64,000 nt of DNA from assembly GCF_002890915.1 (NCBI RefSeq), contig NZ_POUT01000005.1, forward strand, positions 124,001-188,000, written 5' to 3'. Source of the stretch: Stutzerimonas stutzeri (GTDB lineage Bacteria; Pseudomonadota; Gammaproteobacteria; Pseudomonadales; Pseudomonadaceae). The translations under genes were made by a program, and so were the position numbers. Positions 48,801-58,506 of this stretch are shown piece after piece (within the stretch, counting starts at the first letter, position 1; every line of letters begins with the position of its first letter). Under the pieces are notes generated by a model. It was not told the DNA's origin. It made no database searches and saw only the letters and a program-made list of their open reading frames with translations.

Positions 48801-51685
48801 ACAGCCTCATCGAGGCAGCCGGCTTCACCGACGCCCTGCAGGCCCTGAGAAGCTGGCGCTTGAATGTCGCCGCCAGCGACTTCGCCTTGGACGAAAACAT
48901 CATCCTGGACGATGGCGCCCTGGCACTCAACGGCGGCAGCGACACCACCTTCACGCCCGAGGCCGGCATCGACGTCGGCACCTTCCAGCTCGAGGGCGGC
49001 CACTGGTACGAAGTCGGCGCGCTGAGCAGCTTCCAGGCCGGCAACTTCCAATTGCTCGGCGGCACCTTCCTTCGCGCCAGCGGCGGCGCAGGCACGACCG
49101 ACGCCCCCTGGCAACTGATCGATGTCTACGGCCTGCAGGGCATGGACGGCTTCCTCGCCGGGCATTTCGCTCTGGCCAACGACATCGATGCCAGCGGCAC
49201 CCTGGGCTGGTCGCGGATCACCGACGACGCTTACTGGAGCGGGTTCGATCCGATCAGCGATGCCGCCAGCCCCTTCACCGGCAGCCTCGATGGCAACGGT
49301 TACAGCATCCGCGGCCTGAGCATCTACCGCTACGACGGCAGCGCCGTCGGCTTGTTCGGTGTCACCGGTGCCGGCAGCGTGATCCGTGACCTCGGCCTGG
49401 TGGCCACCGTCCCCTACGCGGCGGAGTACCCGGAATATGCAGGCTACTACAGCACCTACGTCTACGGCACGGGCAACGTGGGTACCCTGGCCGGCATCAA
49501 TGGCGGGCTGATCGAGAACGTCCAGGTACTGGGCATCGATCACGTCTATTCCGGCGGCGTCTACGGTAGTTCCTCGACCGGCGGCCTGGTCGGCCTCAAC
49601 GAAAGCACCGGGGTGATCCACAACGCCTACGCCACCACCACCGTCACCAGCGACGGTGGCTATGCGGGCGGCCTGGTCGGCCAGAACCTGGGCAGCATCG
49701 AGAACAGCTACGCCACCGGCACAGTCGATGGCGAAGGCCGTATCGGCGGACTGGTGGGACTGAACAGCGGCAGCATCAGTGCCAGCTACGCCGCCGGCGT
49801 AGTGGCCGGTGGCACCGATGTCGATGGCGAGATCGGTGGTCTGGTGGGTGAGAACCGGGGCACGGTGGCCAACAGCTACGCCAGCGGCGATGTCAGCGGG
49901 CGCGGCGACATCGGCAGCCTGGTGGGCTACAACAACGATGGCAGGGTGCAGGACAGCTATGCCCTTGGCACGGCCAGTGGTGACGGCATCGTCGGCGGTC
50001 TGGTGGGCTGGAACGGCGGCACGGTGGAGACCAGCTTCTATGCCACCACCGACGCCAACGGTGCCGACATCACCGCCGGCCTGAGCGAGGACGACATCGC
50101 GCGTGCCGGTACGCCCAAGACCCATGCCGAGCTGATCAACCTGTCCACCTTCGCCGACGCCGGCTGGAGCATCGACGACGAAGGCGGCACCGGCCTGACC
50201 TGGCGCATCTACGAAAGCAGCACCACACCGCTGCTGCGCAGCTTCCTGACCGCGGCGACCGTGACTGTGGACGGCAGCCTGGGCAGCAAGACCTACGACG
50301 GTAGCGCCGCCAGCGGCAGCTTGGGTAGCTACGCCGCGTCGCTGGCGGATGGCAGCAGCGCCGACACAGGGTTGATCGACGGCACGCTGGACTACGCCAC
50401 CACTGGCGCCAATGCCGACGACTACACCCTGGCCGATGGCACCTTGACCCTGGGCGGCCTGCATTCCGGCCAGCAGGGCTATGACATCAGCTATGCCGGC
50501 ACGGCCAGCTACGTCATCAACAAGGCCACGCTGACCTACGTGGCCAACGCCGCCAGCAGCACCTATGGCCAGCTCCCCACCGGCCTGACCGGCACGGTGA
50601 CCGGCTTCGTCAACGGCGAGACCCAGGCCAGCGCCACCACCGGCAACCTGGCCTTCGGTACCATCGCAACCGGCCAGAGCAATGTCGGCAGCTACGCCAT
50701 CGACGGCGGCGGGCTGAGCGCGGACAACTACGTGTTCGTACAGGATTCGAGCAACGCCACCGCGCTGACCATCGACCCGGCGGCGCTGACCATCACCGCC
50801 AACAACGACAGCAAGACCTACGGTCAGACCGCGAATCTGTCCGGCTACGATATCGACGGCCTGGTCAACGGCGACAGCGTGAGCCGCGTCGATCTGTCCA
50901 GCAGCGGCAGCGCGGCGACCGCAACGGTGGGCAGCTACACGATCAGCGCGGCCAACGCCGACGGCTCGGGCCTGTCGAACTACGACATCACCTATGTCGA
51001 TGGCACGCTGACCGTCGGCAAGGCCGGGCTGACCATCACCGCCAACGACGCCAGCAAGACCTACGGGCAGACCGCGAACCTGTCCTACACCGCCAATGGC
51101 CTGGTCAACGGCGACAGCGTGAGCAGCGTCGACCTGTCCAGCAGCGGCAGCGCGGCGACCGCAACGGTGGGCAGCTACACGATCAGCGCGGACAACGCCG
51201 ACGGCACGGGCCTGTCGAACTACGACATCACCTATGTCGATGGCACGCTGACCGTCGGCAAGGCCGGCTTGACCATCACCGCCAACGACGCCAGCAAGAC
51301 CTACGACGGCCTGGCCTGGAGCAGAGGCAACGGGGTGAGCTACAGCGGCTTCGTCAATGGCGAGGACGCGTCCGTGCTCGACGGCACGCTGGTCTACGGT
51401 GGCAGCGCCCAGGGTGCCGTGAATGCCGGCCGCTACAGTCTCACGGCCAGCGGCCTGAGCGCCGGCAACTATGCCATCAGCTACGTCGACGGCACGCTCG
51501 TCATCAGCGGACAGCCCGTTGTCGAGCCGACCCTGCCACCGCCCAGCGCACCGCCAGCCTATGGCGACATCCTCGCCTCGCTGACCTTCGCGCGCAGCGA
51601 AGACTTGCGCCGCGCCGAGCCCACCGACACCCCGCTGCCCTACCAGGTCGTCGCCAGCGGCATTCAACTACCGGAAGGAATCTGA
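45827..51685 (+). CDS. TpsA-type exoprotein: filamentous-haemagglutinin N-domain adhesin with GLUG and MBG repeats
   Basis: This secreted protein of 1952 residues starts with an extended signal peptide (MNRVFNVIWNHALGAW then a second hydrophobic part ending in WAWAA). The TPS secretion domain (about 55-300) carries the NPNG motif at 139-142. Two blocks of GLUG-type repeats (about 640-825 and 1170-1425, with YVGGLVGYN and GGLVGQN) follow, then tandem MBG/YDG-type repeats (about 1480-1900, with KTYDG and SKTYGQTANLS). It lacks a membrane anchor. The function is probably adhesion or biofilm formation, inferred from the architecture. The ATG at 45827 is chosen for its signal peptide and ribosome-binding site; the frame is open upstream. 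Confidence 0.92.
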   Translation: MNRVFNVIWNHALGAWNVASEHASRRGKRGASARRAGGTLALGIAALNPAWAWAADLPSGGQVVLGNGQIGTPSASQMVIDQASGKLAINWQSFDIGAGHKVTFNQPGSDSIALNRVLGSDGSTIMGQLDANGRVFLVNPNGVLFGAGAQVNVGALVASTLDISNEDFAAGNYRFKGDGSNASVINQGTLMASDGGAVALLGGTVSNQGVIVANSGTVALAAGNAVTLDFAGDGLLNVQVDEATKDALVENRQLIQADGGQVLLTAQAADALLRTVVNNDGIIEARTLGEKNGKVVLNGGDEGSVQVAGTLDTSATTGQGGAIEVTGANVALADATLDASGATGGGSVKVGGDWQGTGTLTRAQATTVDAASTLKADATHNGDGGTVVVWSDQHTSYQGHISAKGGAQGGDGGQAEVSGKAVLGFTGTVDLSAAHGAFGDLLLDPYDLTISSGTGGSATATADDSTLGADTLEGLLADANVTVSTGTAGSQNGDITVASAVSWDANTTLTLNAAGNIDIDAAITASGESAGLALNYGGTEGVAGATAASGTDYNVNAPVTLSGADATLSINGSDYTLIHSMEQLDAIDSTGLSGHYALAQDLDASDSPYTSALVGIDAANAFTGTFAGLGHAIGNLTISASGSDYVGLFGYTGSGSTLRDVGLQGGSVTGNSYVGGLVGYNDGGSIVDAYATVDVTGAHVTGGLVGANVGGGSILRAYATGWVNATASEGLGWAGGLIGQNAGSISQSYASGGVTGDYYVGGLVGHNGNGTVTDSYALGNVHGQWDVGGLIGYNVGGTATNVYAAGRVTRNWQGGGGLSALVGYAGTVTNGYWNSDTTGISGGLTTAQLQAGLPDGFDPAIWNIVTGQSYPYLSWQFAAGSTPVTLSGISDYSNASGTNSTNSSHSISVYADDALLGSSGIGANGYYYVLASADSLQDSAVTMMEKTTPNSSAIWSARLRDHVSGGTDDLDLNYGWLTIDAGADAEAFSQLDSLIEAAGFTDALQALRSWRLNVAASDFALDENIILDDGALALNGGSDTTFTPEAGIDVGTFQLEGGHWYEVGALSSFQAGNFQLLGGTFLRASGGAGTTDAPWQLIDVYGLQGMDGFLAGHFALANDIDASGTLGWSRITDDAYWSGFDPISDAASPFTGSLDGNGYSIRGLSIYRYDGSAVGLFGVTGAGSVIRDLGLVATVPYAAEYPEYAGYYSTYVYGTGNVGTLAGINGGLIENVQVLGIDHVYSGGVYGSSSTGGLVGLNESTGVIHNAYATTTVTSDGGYAGGLVGQNLGSIENSYATGTVDGEGRIGGLVGLNSGSISASYAAGVVAGGTDVDGEIGGLVGENRGTVANSYASGDVSGRGDIGSLVGYNNDGRVQDSYALGTASGDGIVGGLVGWNGGTVETSFYATTDANGADITAGLSEDDIARAGTPKTHAELINLSTFADAGWSIDDEGGTGLTWRIYESSTTPLLRSFLTAATVTVDGSLGSKTYDGSAASGSLGSYAASLADGSSADTGLIDGTLDYATTGANADDYTLADGTLTLGGLHSGQQGYDISYAGTASYVINKATLTYVANAASSTYGQLPTGLTGTVTGFVNGETQASATTGNLAFGTIATGQSNVGSYAIDGGGLSADNYVFVQDSSNATALTIDPAALTITANNDSKTYGQTANLSGYDIDGLVNGDSVSRVDLSSSGSAATATVGSYTISAANADGSGLSNYDITYVDGTLTVGKAGLTITANDASKTYGQTANLSYTANGLVNGDSVSSVDLSSSGSAATATVGSYTISADNADGTGLSNYDITYVDGTLTVGKAGLTITANDASKTYDGLAWSRGNGVSYSGFVNGEDASVLDGTLVYGGSAQGAVNAGRYSLTASGLSAGNYAISYVDGTLVISGQPVVEPTLPPPSAPPAYGDILASLTFARSEDLRRAEPTDTPLPYQVVASGIQLPEGI
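50786..51268. repeat. Two tandem ~240-bp repeats within tpsA
   Basis: The units 50786-51028 (243 bp) and 51029-51268 (240 bp) are nearly identical over most of their length, and a third, truncated unit begins at 51269. Each encodes one MBG-type domain of about 80 residues. The similarity at DNA level suggests recent duplication. Confidence 0.9.
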
Positions 51686-51687
51686 CC

Positions 51688-53343
51688 ATGCGTGTGGCCC
51701 CCAGCCTGTTGTCCGCAACCCTGCTCTCCACCTCGATAACGGTCGCCCAGGCGCAAGTCGCCCCGGATGCGGGCCAATCGATCCGCGATATCGAACAGAC
51801 CCCGCTGCAATTGCCGCCCCGGCAGACCCTGGAACTGAACCTGCCCGACGCTCCGTCCAGCGAAGTCAAGGCCGGCGGGCCCAGCCTGCAAGTCAATGGC
51901 TTTACCCTGCAAGGCAACAGTGTCATCGCCAGCGACGAACTGCTGCCCCTGCTCGCCGACCTGCAAGGCCGCACGGTTTCCCTCGGCGAACTGCAGGCCG
52001 GCGCCAACCGCATCACCCTGCTGTACCGCGAGCGCGGCTATCCCCTGGCCCGCGCCTACCTGCCGGCCCAGGAGATCGACGGCGGCATCGTGCGCATCGC
52101 CGTGCTCGAAGGCCGTTACGGCGAGGTGCGGCTGGACAACCAGTCGCGCCTCAAGGGCGCGGCCCTGGCCCCGCTGGGCGCCTTGCAAGCCGGCGACGCG
52201 GTGCGCTCCGCGCCGCTGGAGCGCAGCCTGCTGCTCCTGCAGGACACCCCCGGCGTGGAAGTGAAATCCACCCTCAAGCCCGGCGCCTCGGTCGGCGCCA
52301 CCGACCTGCTGGTGGACGTGCAGCCCGGCCCGCTGGTCTCCGGCTCGGTGGATGCCGACAACTACGGCAACCGCTTCACCGGCGAATACCGCCTCGGCGG
52401 CACGTTGAACCTCAACAGCCCCCTGGGCCTGGGCGACCGGCTGTCCCTGCGCGCCATGGGTTCGGACGAGGATCAGCACTACTACCGCGCCGCCTACCAG
52501 TTGCCCATCGGCCCCTGGGCCACCCAGGTGGGCGTGGCCTACTCGGACATGGACTACCAACTGGCCAAGGACTTCGGCGACCTGGATGCCCACGGCAACG
52601 CGCGCATCGCCAGTGTCTATGCGATCCAGCCCTTGATCCGTTCGCGCGACTTCTCGCTGTTCGCCCAGTTGCAGTTCGACGACAAGCGCCTGAAGGACGA
52701 CATCGACCTGTTCGCGTCCAAGAGCGACAAGCGCTCGCGCGTGGTCACCGCCGCGCTCAACGGCAACGCGCGCGACAGCCTGCTGGGCGGCGGCCTCAGC
52801 AGCTTCGCCCTGGCCTGGAGCCAGGGCAGCCTGAACATCGACGGCGAGCTGGAACAACTGATCGACGACCTCAGCGCCGGCACCCGCGGGCGCTTCCACA
52901 AGCTCAACCCGAGCCTGGTGCGCCTGCAGCGCCTGAGCGACCGCTTCAGCCTGTACGCCCAGGTGCAGGGCCAGTGGAGCGACGCCAACCTGGACAGTTC
53001 GGAAAAACTCAGCCTCGGCGGCGCCTACGGCGTGCGCGCCTACCCGCAGGGCGAAGCCAGCGGCGACCAGGGCTGGCTGGCCAACCTCGAGCTGCGCTAT
53101 GCGCTGACGCCGGCCTGGCAGCTCAACACCTTCGTCGACCACGGCCAGGTGCGGCTGAACAAGGACAGCTGGAGCAACGGCGACAACCACCGCAGCCTGT
53201 CGGCTGCCGGCGTCGGCGCGACCTGGGCCGACCACGGCTGGCGGATCAACGCCGTGGCGGCCTGGAAGCTCGGCAACGACGACCCGCAGAGCGACGTCGA
53301 CCGCTCGCCACGGGTGTGGGCGCAGGTGGTGCGCTACTTCTGA
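51688..53343 (+). CDS. TpsB-type outer-membrane transporter (FhaC/ShlB/HecB family)
   Basis: This 551-residue protein has a signal peptide (ending at VAQAQ), two POTRA domains (about 60-140, with FTLQGNSVI, and about 140-210) and a 16-strand beta-barrel (about 215-551) ending in a C-terminal phenylalanine. The conserved L6-loop motif appears as VRAYPQGE. It should secrete the adjacent TpsA across the outer membrane. It starts 2 bp after the tpsA stop with a GGAAGGAA site, so the two form an operon in the usual A-B order. Confidence 0.95.
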   Translation: MRVAPSLLSATLLSTSITVAQAQVAPDAGQSIRDIEQTPLQLPPRQTLELNLPDAPSSEVKAGGPSLQVNGFTLQGNSVIASDELLPLLADLQGRTVSLGELQAGANRITLLYRERGYPLARAYLPAQEIDGGIVRIAVLEGRYGEVRLDNQSRLKGAALAPLGALQAGDAVRSAPLERSLLLLQDTPGVEVKSTLKPGASVGATDLLVDVQPGPLVSGSVDADNYGNRFTGEYRLGGTLNLNSPLGLGDRLSLRAMGSDEDQHYYRAAYQLPIGPWATQVGVAYSDMDYQLAKDFGDLDAHGNARIASVYAIQPLIRSRDFSLFAQLQFDDKRLKDDIDLFASKSDKRSRVVTAALNGNARDSLLGGGLSSFALAWSQGSLNIDGELEQLIDDLSAGTRGRFHKLNPSLVRLQRLSDRFSLYAQVQGQWSDANLDSSEKLSLGGAYGVRAYPQGEASGDQGWLANLELRYALTPAWQLNTFVDHGQVRLNKDSWSNGDNHRSLSAAGVGATWADHGWRINAVAAWKLGNDDPQSDVDRSPRVWAQVVRYF

Positions 53344-53497
53344 GAACCTGTCCACGATCTACTGCGCGTCGGCCAGGCGGTCTTGGAAATGCCCTCGGAA
53401 TGCTCATTTACAATGCAGAAACTCCGCTTCCTCGGGCATTTTCGCGGGGCCGCCCCAGGTCTTGCCTGGCTCTAGCTCGCGAGATCGTGAAGAGGTC
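53344..53497. mobile_element. Second MITE-like element after tpsB
   Basis: The left end GAACCTGTCCACGATCT (53344-53360) is matched by AGATCGTGAAGAGGTC (53482-53497) in inverted orientation, with 13 of 16 positions agreeing. There is no coding potential. The element begins directly after the tpsB stop codon. Its borders and any target duplication are uncertain. Confidence 0.5.
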
Positions 53498-53812
53498 CTC
53501 AGCCTGGTATGCCGGATACGCAACGCCCATCATCAAGACTGGCATTTGCCGCACCGGGGCAGACGAAAAACCCGTGCGCCCCGTGACCGCCCGGACAGCC
53601 AACCCTCCCTCTATCGCACCAAGCGGCGTAGAATCGCGGCATTCCTCGCCAACTATCCTCCGGCGGGCTTGTGAGCCCCGGCCGGGCGGGCGGTAACCCC
53701 CGCTGCGCACCGTGCCTTCCCCGAACTTTCGGCCATCTGCCGTTCGTCACCGGTCACAGACGCTCACGCAACGCACATAACCAGACACCTGATCTAGCCG
53801 CAGGAACCCGTC
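53498..53812. other. Upstream region of ilvD with no recognised gene
   Basis: About 315 bp upstream of ilvD contain no supported gene. A GC-rich hairpin (CCGGCGGGCTTG to GCCCCGGCCGGGC) lies near 53660-53690. I looked for a leader peptide with branched-chain codons and did not find one, so ilvD control here is probably not by classical attenuation. Confidence 0.4.
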
Positions 53813-55651
53813 ATGCCCGATTACCGCTCGAAAACCTCCACCCACGGCCGCAACATGGCCGGCGCCCGCGCCCTGTGGCGCGCCACCGGGATGAAGGACG
53901 AAGACTTCAAGAAGCCGATCATCGCCATCGCCAACTCCTTCACCCAGTTCGTGCCCGGCCACGTGCACCTCAAGGACATGGGCCAACTGGTGGCACGCGA
54001 GATCGAGAAAGCCGGCGGCGTGGCCAAGGAATTCAACACCATCGCCGTGGACGATGGCATCGCCATGGGCCACGACGGCATGCTCTATTCGCTGCCCAGC
54101 CGCGAGATCATCGCCGACTCGGTGGAGTACATGGTCAACGCCCACTGCGCCGACGCCATCGTCTGCATCAGCAACTGCGACAAGATCACCCCCGGCATGC
54201 TGATGGCCGCGCTGCGCCTGAACATCCCGGTGGTGTTCGTCTCCGGTGGCCCGATGGAAGCCGGCAAGACCAAGCTGGCCGCCCATGGCCTGGACCTGGT
54301 GGACGCCATGGTGGCCGCTGCCGATGACAGCTGCTCCGACGAGACCGTCGCCGAATACGAGCGCAGCGCCTGTCCCACCTGCGGCAGCTGCTCGGGCATG
54401 TTCACCGCCAACTCGATGAATTGCCTGGCCGAAGCCCTGGGCCTTGCATTGCCCGGCAACGGCTCGACGCTGGCCACCCACGCCGACCGTGAGCAACTGT
54501 TCCTGCGTGCCGGGCGCATCGCCGTCGAGCTGTGCCAGCGCTACTACGGCGAAGGCGACGAGTCCGTGCTGCCGCGCAACATCGCCAACCGCCGCGCGTT
54601 CGAGAACGCCATGACCCTGGACATCGCCATGGGCGGCTCGACCAACACCATCCTGCACCTGTTGGCCGCGGCCCAGGAGGCCGAGGTCGACTTCGACCTG
54701 CGCGCCATCGACGCGCTGTCGCGCAAGGTGCCGCAACTGTGCAAGGTGGCGCCGAACATCCAGAAGTACCATATGGAAGACGTCCATAGGGCGGGGGGCA
54801 TCTTCAGCATCCTCGGCGAGCTGGCCCGCGGCGGCCTGCTGCACACCGACGTGGCCACCGTGCACAGTCCGAACATGGCCGAAGCCATCTCCCGCTGGGA
54901 CATCACCCAGACCCGCGACGAAGCCGTGCACACCTTCTTCAAGGCCGGCCCGGCCGGCATCCCCAGCCAGACCGCGTTCAGCCAGAGCACCCGCTGGCCG
55001 AGCCTGGACCTGGACCGCGCCGAAGGCTGCATCCGCAGCGTCGAGCACGCCTACTCGCAGGAAGGCGGCCTGGCGGTGCTCTACGGCAATATCGCCCTCG
55101 ATGGCTGCGTGGTGAAGACCGCCGGTGTCGACGAATCGATCCTGGTCTTCGAGGGCAGCGCGAAGATCTTCGAAAGTCAGGACGCCGCGGTGAAGGGCAT
55201 CCTCGGCGACGAGGTGAAGGCCGGCGACATCGTGATCATCCGCTACGAGGGTCCGAAGGGCGGCCCGGGCATGCAGGAAATGCTCTACCCGACCTCGTAC
55301 CTCAAGTCCAAGGGCCTGGGCAAGCAGTGCGCCCTGCTCACCGACGGCCGCTTCTCCGGCGGCACCAGCGGCCTGTCCATCGGCCACGCCTCGCCGGAAG
55401 CCGCCGCCGGCGGCGCCATCGGCCTGGTACGCGACGGCGACAAGGTGCTGATCGACATCCCCAACCGCAGCATCAACCTGCTGGTTTCGGACGAAGAGCT
55501 GGCGCACCGGCGCATCGAACAGGACAAGAAGGGCTGGAAACCCGCCGCTCCGCGCGCGCGCAAGGTGACCACCGCGCTCAAGGCCTACGCCCTGCTGGCT
55601 ACCAGTGCCGACAAGGGTGCGGTACGCAACAAGGCGCTGCTGGAGGGCTGA
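53813..55651 (+). CDS. ilvD: Dihydroxy-acid dehydratase IlvD
   Basis: This 612-residue Fe-S enzyme catalyses the dehydration step of valine, leucine and isoleucine synthesis. Cluster ligands include C122 in [11 protein letters not shown] and the [10 protein letters not shown] segment (187-194). The C-terminal [19 protein letters not shown] motif is present. The length matches the long E. coli-type enzyme. An AGGAA ribosome-binding site precedes the ATG. Confidence 0.97.
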   Translation: MPDYRSKTSTHGRNMAGARALWRATGMKDEDFKKPIIAIANSFTQFVPGHVHLKDMGQLVAREIEKAGGVAKEFNTIAVDDGIAMGHDGMLYSLPSREIIADSVEYMVNAHCADAIVCISNCDKITPGMLMAALRLNIPVVFVSGGPMEAGKTKLAAHGLDLVDAMVAAADDSCSDETVAEYERSACPTCGSCSGMFTANSMNCLAEALGLALPGNGSTLATHADREQLFLRAGRIAVELCQRYYGEGDESVLPRNIANRRAFENAMTLDIAMGGSTNTILHLLAAAQEAEVDFDLRAIDALSRKVPQLCKVAPNIQKYHMEDVHRAGGIFSILGELARGGLLHTDVATVHSPNMAEAISRWDITQTRDEAVHTFFKAGPAGIPSQTAFSQSTRWPSLDLDRAEGCIRSVEHAYSQEGGLAVLYGNIALDGCVVKTAGVDESILVFEGSAKIFESQDAAVKGILGDEVKAGDIVIIRYEGPKGGPGMQEMLYPTSYLKSKGLGKQCALLTDGRFSGGTSGLSIGHASPEAAAGGAIGLVRDGDKVLIDIPNRSINLLVSDEELAHRRIEQDKKGWKPAAPRARKVTTALKAYALLATSADKGAVRNKALLEG

Positions 55652-55718
55652 TGCCCGCGGCAAAAGCCCAGCCTGATGCCGCCATGTTGTACACATAAAC
55701 GCCAGGCAATGCGTTTCC

Positions 55719-55743
55719 CCTCTCCCACAGCGGGAGAGGGGGG
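55719..55743. terminator. Perfect hairpin after ilvD, possible terminator
   Basis: CCCCTCTCCC and GGGAGAGGGG form a 10-bp stem with a 5-base loop, about 70 bp after the ilvD stop. There is no T-run. The sequence is also of a type that occurs as a dispersed repeat, so its role is uncertain. Confidence 0.45.
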
Positions 55744-55900
55744 ACTAAATATGCTCGACTGACAGTGCGCAGCATCGCGGCCCGACGCCGGGCTTCTTTA
55801 TCGCCAGCCCGCGTGCGGCGTCCGGCCGCTGGCGGCGCATCGATTCGCACTGTTCCGATGGCGTTCGGGGCCGTAATATCGCGCCCTTTTGGACACCATC

Positions 55901-57289
55901 ATGAGCGCTCTGGAAAATCGCCCCGCCTTCGACGCCCCGCATGATCTGCTCTACGGGCTCGACGACCGCCCGCGCCCCTGGCTGGCCTTCCTCGCCGCCC
56001 TCCAGCACCTGCTGGCGATCATCGTGCCCATCGTCACCCCTGGCCTGCTGATCTGCCAGGCCATCGGCGTTTCGCCCCGCGACACCAACGTCATCGTCTC
56101 GATGTCGCTGGTGATCTCCGGCATCGCCACCTTCGTCCAGTGCAAGCGTTTCGGCCCGCTCGGCGCCGGGTTGCTGATCGTCCAGGGCACCAGCTTCAAC
56201 TTCGTCGGCCCGCTGATCGCCGGTGGCGTGCTGATGGTCAAGCAGGGCACGCCGGTCGAGGCGGTGATGGCGGCGATCTTCGGCGTGGTCATCGCCGGCT
56301 CCTTCATCGAGATGGGCGTGTCGCGCATCCTGCCGTTCGTCAAACGCCTGATCACCCCGCTGGTCACCGGCATCGTCGTGCTGATGATCGGCCTGACGCT
56401 GATCAAGGTCGGCCTGATCAGCATGGGCGGCGGCTATGCCGCGATGGGCAACGGCACCTTCGCCAACGGCGAGAACCTGCTGCTGTCGTGCGTGGTGCTG
56501 GGCGCCATCATCGTGCTCAACCGCCTGCCGCTGGCCTGGCTGCGCAGCTGCGCGATCATCATCGCCCTGGCCACCGGCTATGCGCTGGCGGCCTGGCTGG
56601 GCCGCCTGGACTTCACCGGCATGCGCGAAGCCGAGCTGTTCCAGGTGCCGATGCCGCTGCACTTCGGCCTGGGCTTCTCCTGGAGCCTGTTCATTCCCAT
56701 GGTGGTGATCTATCTGGTCACCTCGCTGGAAGCCATCGGCGACGTCACCGCCACCAGCAAGATCTCCCGCCAGCCGGTCGAGGGCCCGCTGTGGATGCAA
56801 CGCATCAAGGGCGGTGTGCTGGTCAACGGTGCCAACTCGCTGCTGGCCGGAATCTTCAACACCTTTCCCAGCTCGGTGTTCGCGCAGAACAACGGCATCA
56901 TCCAGCTGACCGGCATCGCCAGCCGCTACGTCGGCATGTGGGTCGCGGTGCTGCTGATCGTGCTCGGCCTGTTCCCGGCTGTCGCCGGCGCACTGCAGGC
57001 GGTGCCCGAGCCGGTGCTCGGCGGCGCCGCCCTGGTGATGTTCGGCGCCGTGGCCGCGGCCGGGATCAACATCCTCGCGGGGGTGCAACTGGACCGGCGC
57101 GCGCTGCTGATCATCTCGGTGTCGCTGGCCCTCGGCCTGGGCTTCTCCCAGGTGCCGGAATTCCTCGCGCACCTGCCGGCTGCACTGCGCAACGTACTGG
57201 AATCCGGCGTGGCCACCGGCGGCATCTGCGCGCTGGTGATGAACTGGTTCCTGCCGGAAACGCCCACGTCCCGGCCCGCGCCGCTCTGA
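55901..57289 (+). CDS. NCS2 family nucleobase:cation symporter (xanthine/uracil/urate type)
   Basis: This 462-residue permease has about 14 predicted transmembrane segments. It carries the NAT signature as QNNGIIQLTG near residue 328 and the QH motif in the first helix (LQHLLA), placing it in the xanthine/urate branch (XanQ/UacT/UapA-like) rather than the uracil branch, though this is not decisive. The ATG at 55901 is preferred to an upstream TTG. No purine riboswitch was seen upstream. Confidence 0.92.
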   Translation: MSALENRPAFDAPHDLLYGLDDRPRPWLAFLAALQHLLAIIVPIVTPGLLICQAIGVSPRDTNVIVSMSLVISGIATFVQCKRFGPLGAGLLIVQGTSFNFVGPLIAGGVLMVKQGTPVEAVMAAIFGVVIAGSFIEMGVSRILPFVKRLITPLVTGIVVLMIGLTLIKVGLISMGGGYAAMGNGTFANGENLLLSCVVLGAIIVLNRLPLAWLRSCAIIIALATGYALAAWLGRLDFTGMREAELFQVPMPLHFGLGFSWSLFIPMVVIYLVTSLEAIGDVTATSKISRQPVEGPLWMQRIKGGVLVNGANSLLAGIFNTFPSSVFAQNNGIIQLTGIASRYVGMWVAVLLIVLGLFPAVAGALQAVPEPVLGGAALVMFGAVAAAGINILAGVQLDRRALLIISVSLALGLGFSQVPEFLAHLPAALRNVLESGVATGGICALVMNWFLPETPTSRPAPL

Positions 57290-57298
57290 ACGGCTGGG

Positions 57299-58408
57299 TC
57301 AGCCGGCGCCTTCGAGGCGCCGGCACACCTCATCGGCGATCGCCAGGCAGGCGGTCAGCCCCGGCGACTCGATGCCGAACAGGTTCACCAACCCGGGGAC
57401 GCCGTGCTGCGCCGGGCCGTCGATGCGAAAGTCCGCCGCCGGCTCGCCCGGCCCGCTGATCTTCGGGCGGATGCCGCTGTAGGCCGGCTGCAACGCACCG
57501 TCCGACAGGCCCGGCCAGTAGCGGCGGATCGCCGCGTAGAAGCCCTCGGCGCGTTGCGGCTCGACCTGGTAATCGAGGCCGTCGACCCACTCCACGTCCG
57601 GGCCGAAGCGCGCCTGGCCGGCGAGATCCAGGGTCAGGTGCACACCCAGCCCGCCCGGCTCCGGCAGCGGATAGACCAGGTGAGTGAACGGCGTGCGCCC
57701 GGCGAGGCTGAAGTAGCTGCCCTTGGCGAAGAACTGCCGCGGCCGCCCTGCGGCGGGCAGGCCGGCGGTGCGGGCCGCCAGCAGCGGCGCGCCATGCCCG
57801 GCGCAGTTGACCAGGGTTCGCGCCAGCAACTGCAGCGGCTCGGCGCCACCGACCCGGACGCGCAATCCCGCATCCGTCAGCGCGATGCCTGCCACCGGCG
57901 CATTGAGCGCCAGCAGCGCGCCCTGGCTCTCGGCAGCGCCGAGCAGCGCCAGCATCAGCGCGTGACTGTCGACGATCCCGGTGCTCGGCGAGCGCAACCC
58001 GGCCACGGCCCGCAACTGCGGCTCCAACGCCAGCAGCTCGGCGCCGGTGAGTCGCTGCAGGTCGTCGACGCCATTGGCCCGCGCATGCTGCTGCAATTGC
58101 GCCAGCGCGGCGAGCTGGGCGTCATCGCTGGCGACGATCAGCTTGCCGCAACGCCGGTAGGGCACGCCGTGGCTGTCGCAGAAGGCGTACAGCGCCTGGC
58201 GCCCGGCCACGCACAAGCGCCCCTTGAGCGAGCCCTGCGGGTAGTAGATGCCGGCATGGATGACCTCGCTGTTGCGCGCACTGGTGGCCGTGCCGATGGC
58301 CGCCTCGGCCTCCAGCAGCAACACCTCGCGCCCGCCCAGCGCCAATGCGCGGGCCACCGCCAGCCCGACCACCCCGGCGCCCACCACCACACAGTCCACC
58401 CGCTCCAT
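57299..58408 (-). CDS. FAD-dependent oxidoreductase, L-2-hydroxyglutarate dehydrogenase-like
   Basis: This 369-residue flavoprotein of the DAO family has an N-terminal FAD motif [19 protein letters not shown] (about residues 5-23), the segment [15 protein letters not shown] typical of the L2HGDH/LhgO group, and [12 protein letters not shown] and [11 protein letters not shown] near the C-terminus. It probably oxidises a 2-hydroxy acid; the substrate is inferred from family resemblance only. The ATG at 58408 follows a GAGGAG site. It converges on the permease gene and diverges from the phosphoesterase. Confidence 0.88.
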   Translation of the reverse strand: MERVDCVVVGAGVVGLAVARALALGGREVLLLEAEAAIGTATSARNSEVIHAGIYYPQGSLKGRLCVAGRQALYAFCDSHGVPYRRCGKLIVASDDAQLAALAQLQQHARANGVDDLQRLTGAELLALEPQLRAVAGLRSPSTGIVDSHALMLALLGAAESQGALLALNAPVAGIALTDAGLRVRVGGAEPLQLLARTLVNCAGHGAPLLAARTAGLPAAGRPRQFFAKGSYFSLAGRTPFTHLVYPLPEPGGLGVHLTLDLAGQARFGPDVEWVDGLDYQVEPQRAEGFYAAIRRYWPGLSDGALQPAYSGIRPKISGPGEPAADFRIDGPAQHGVPGLVNLFGIESPGLTACLAIADEVCRRLEGAG

Positions 58409-58506
58409 GCCTTGCTCCTCAACCGTTCCGGCCAAGCCTGCCGCAACCAGGGCGGCGGGCCAAGGGTCCAATGGCCTATCCTGCAGCTTTTCGAGGAAAA
58501 CCCGGC

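Noticed and set aside
48620..51667. Antisense open frame of 1015 codons opposite tpsA
   Set aside because: It is a by-product of high GC and repetitive codon use in tpsA. It has no signal, no domain and a low-complexity Ala/Gly/Val/Asp-rich composition.
53498..53812. Branched-chain leader peptide and attenuator for ilvD
   Set aside because: I found no short frame rich in Leu, Val or Ile codons with alternative hairpins and a T-run.
55652..55900. Purine riboswitch upstream of the NCS2 permease
   Set aside because: No conserved purine-aptamer loops were found. The region holds only a hairpin of a dispersed type.
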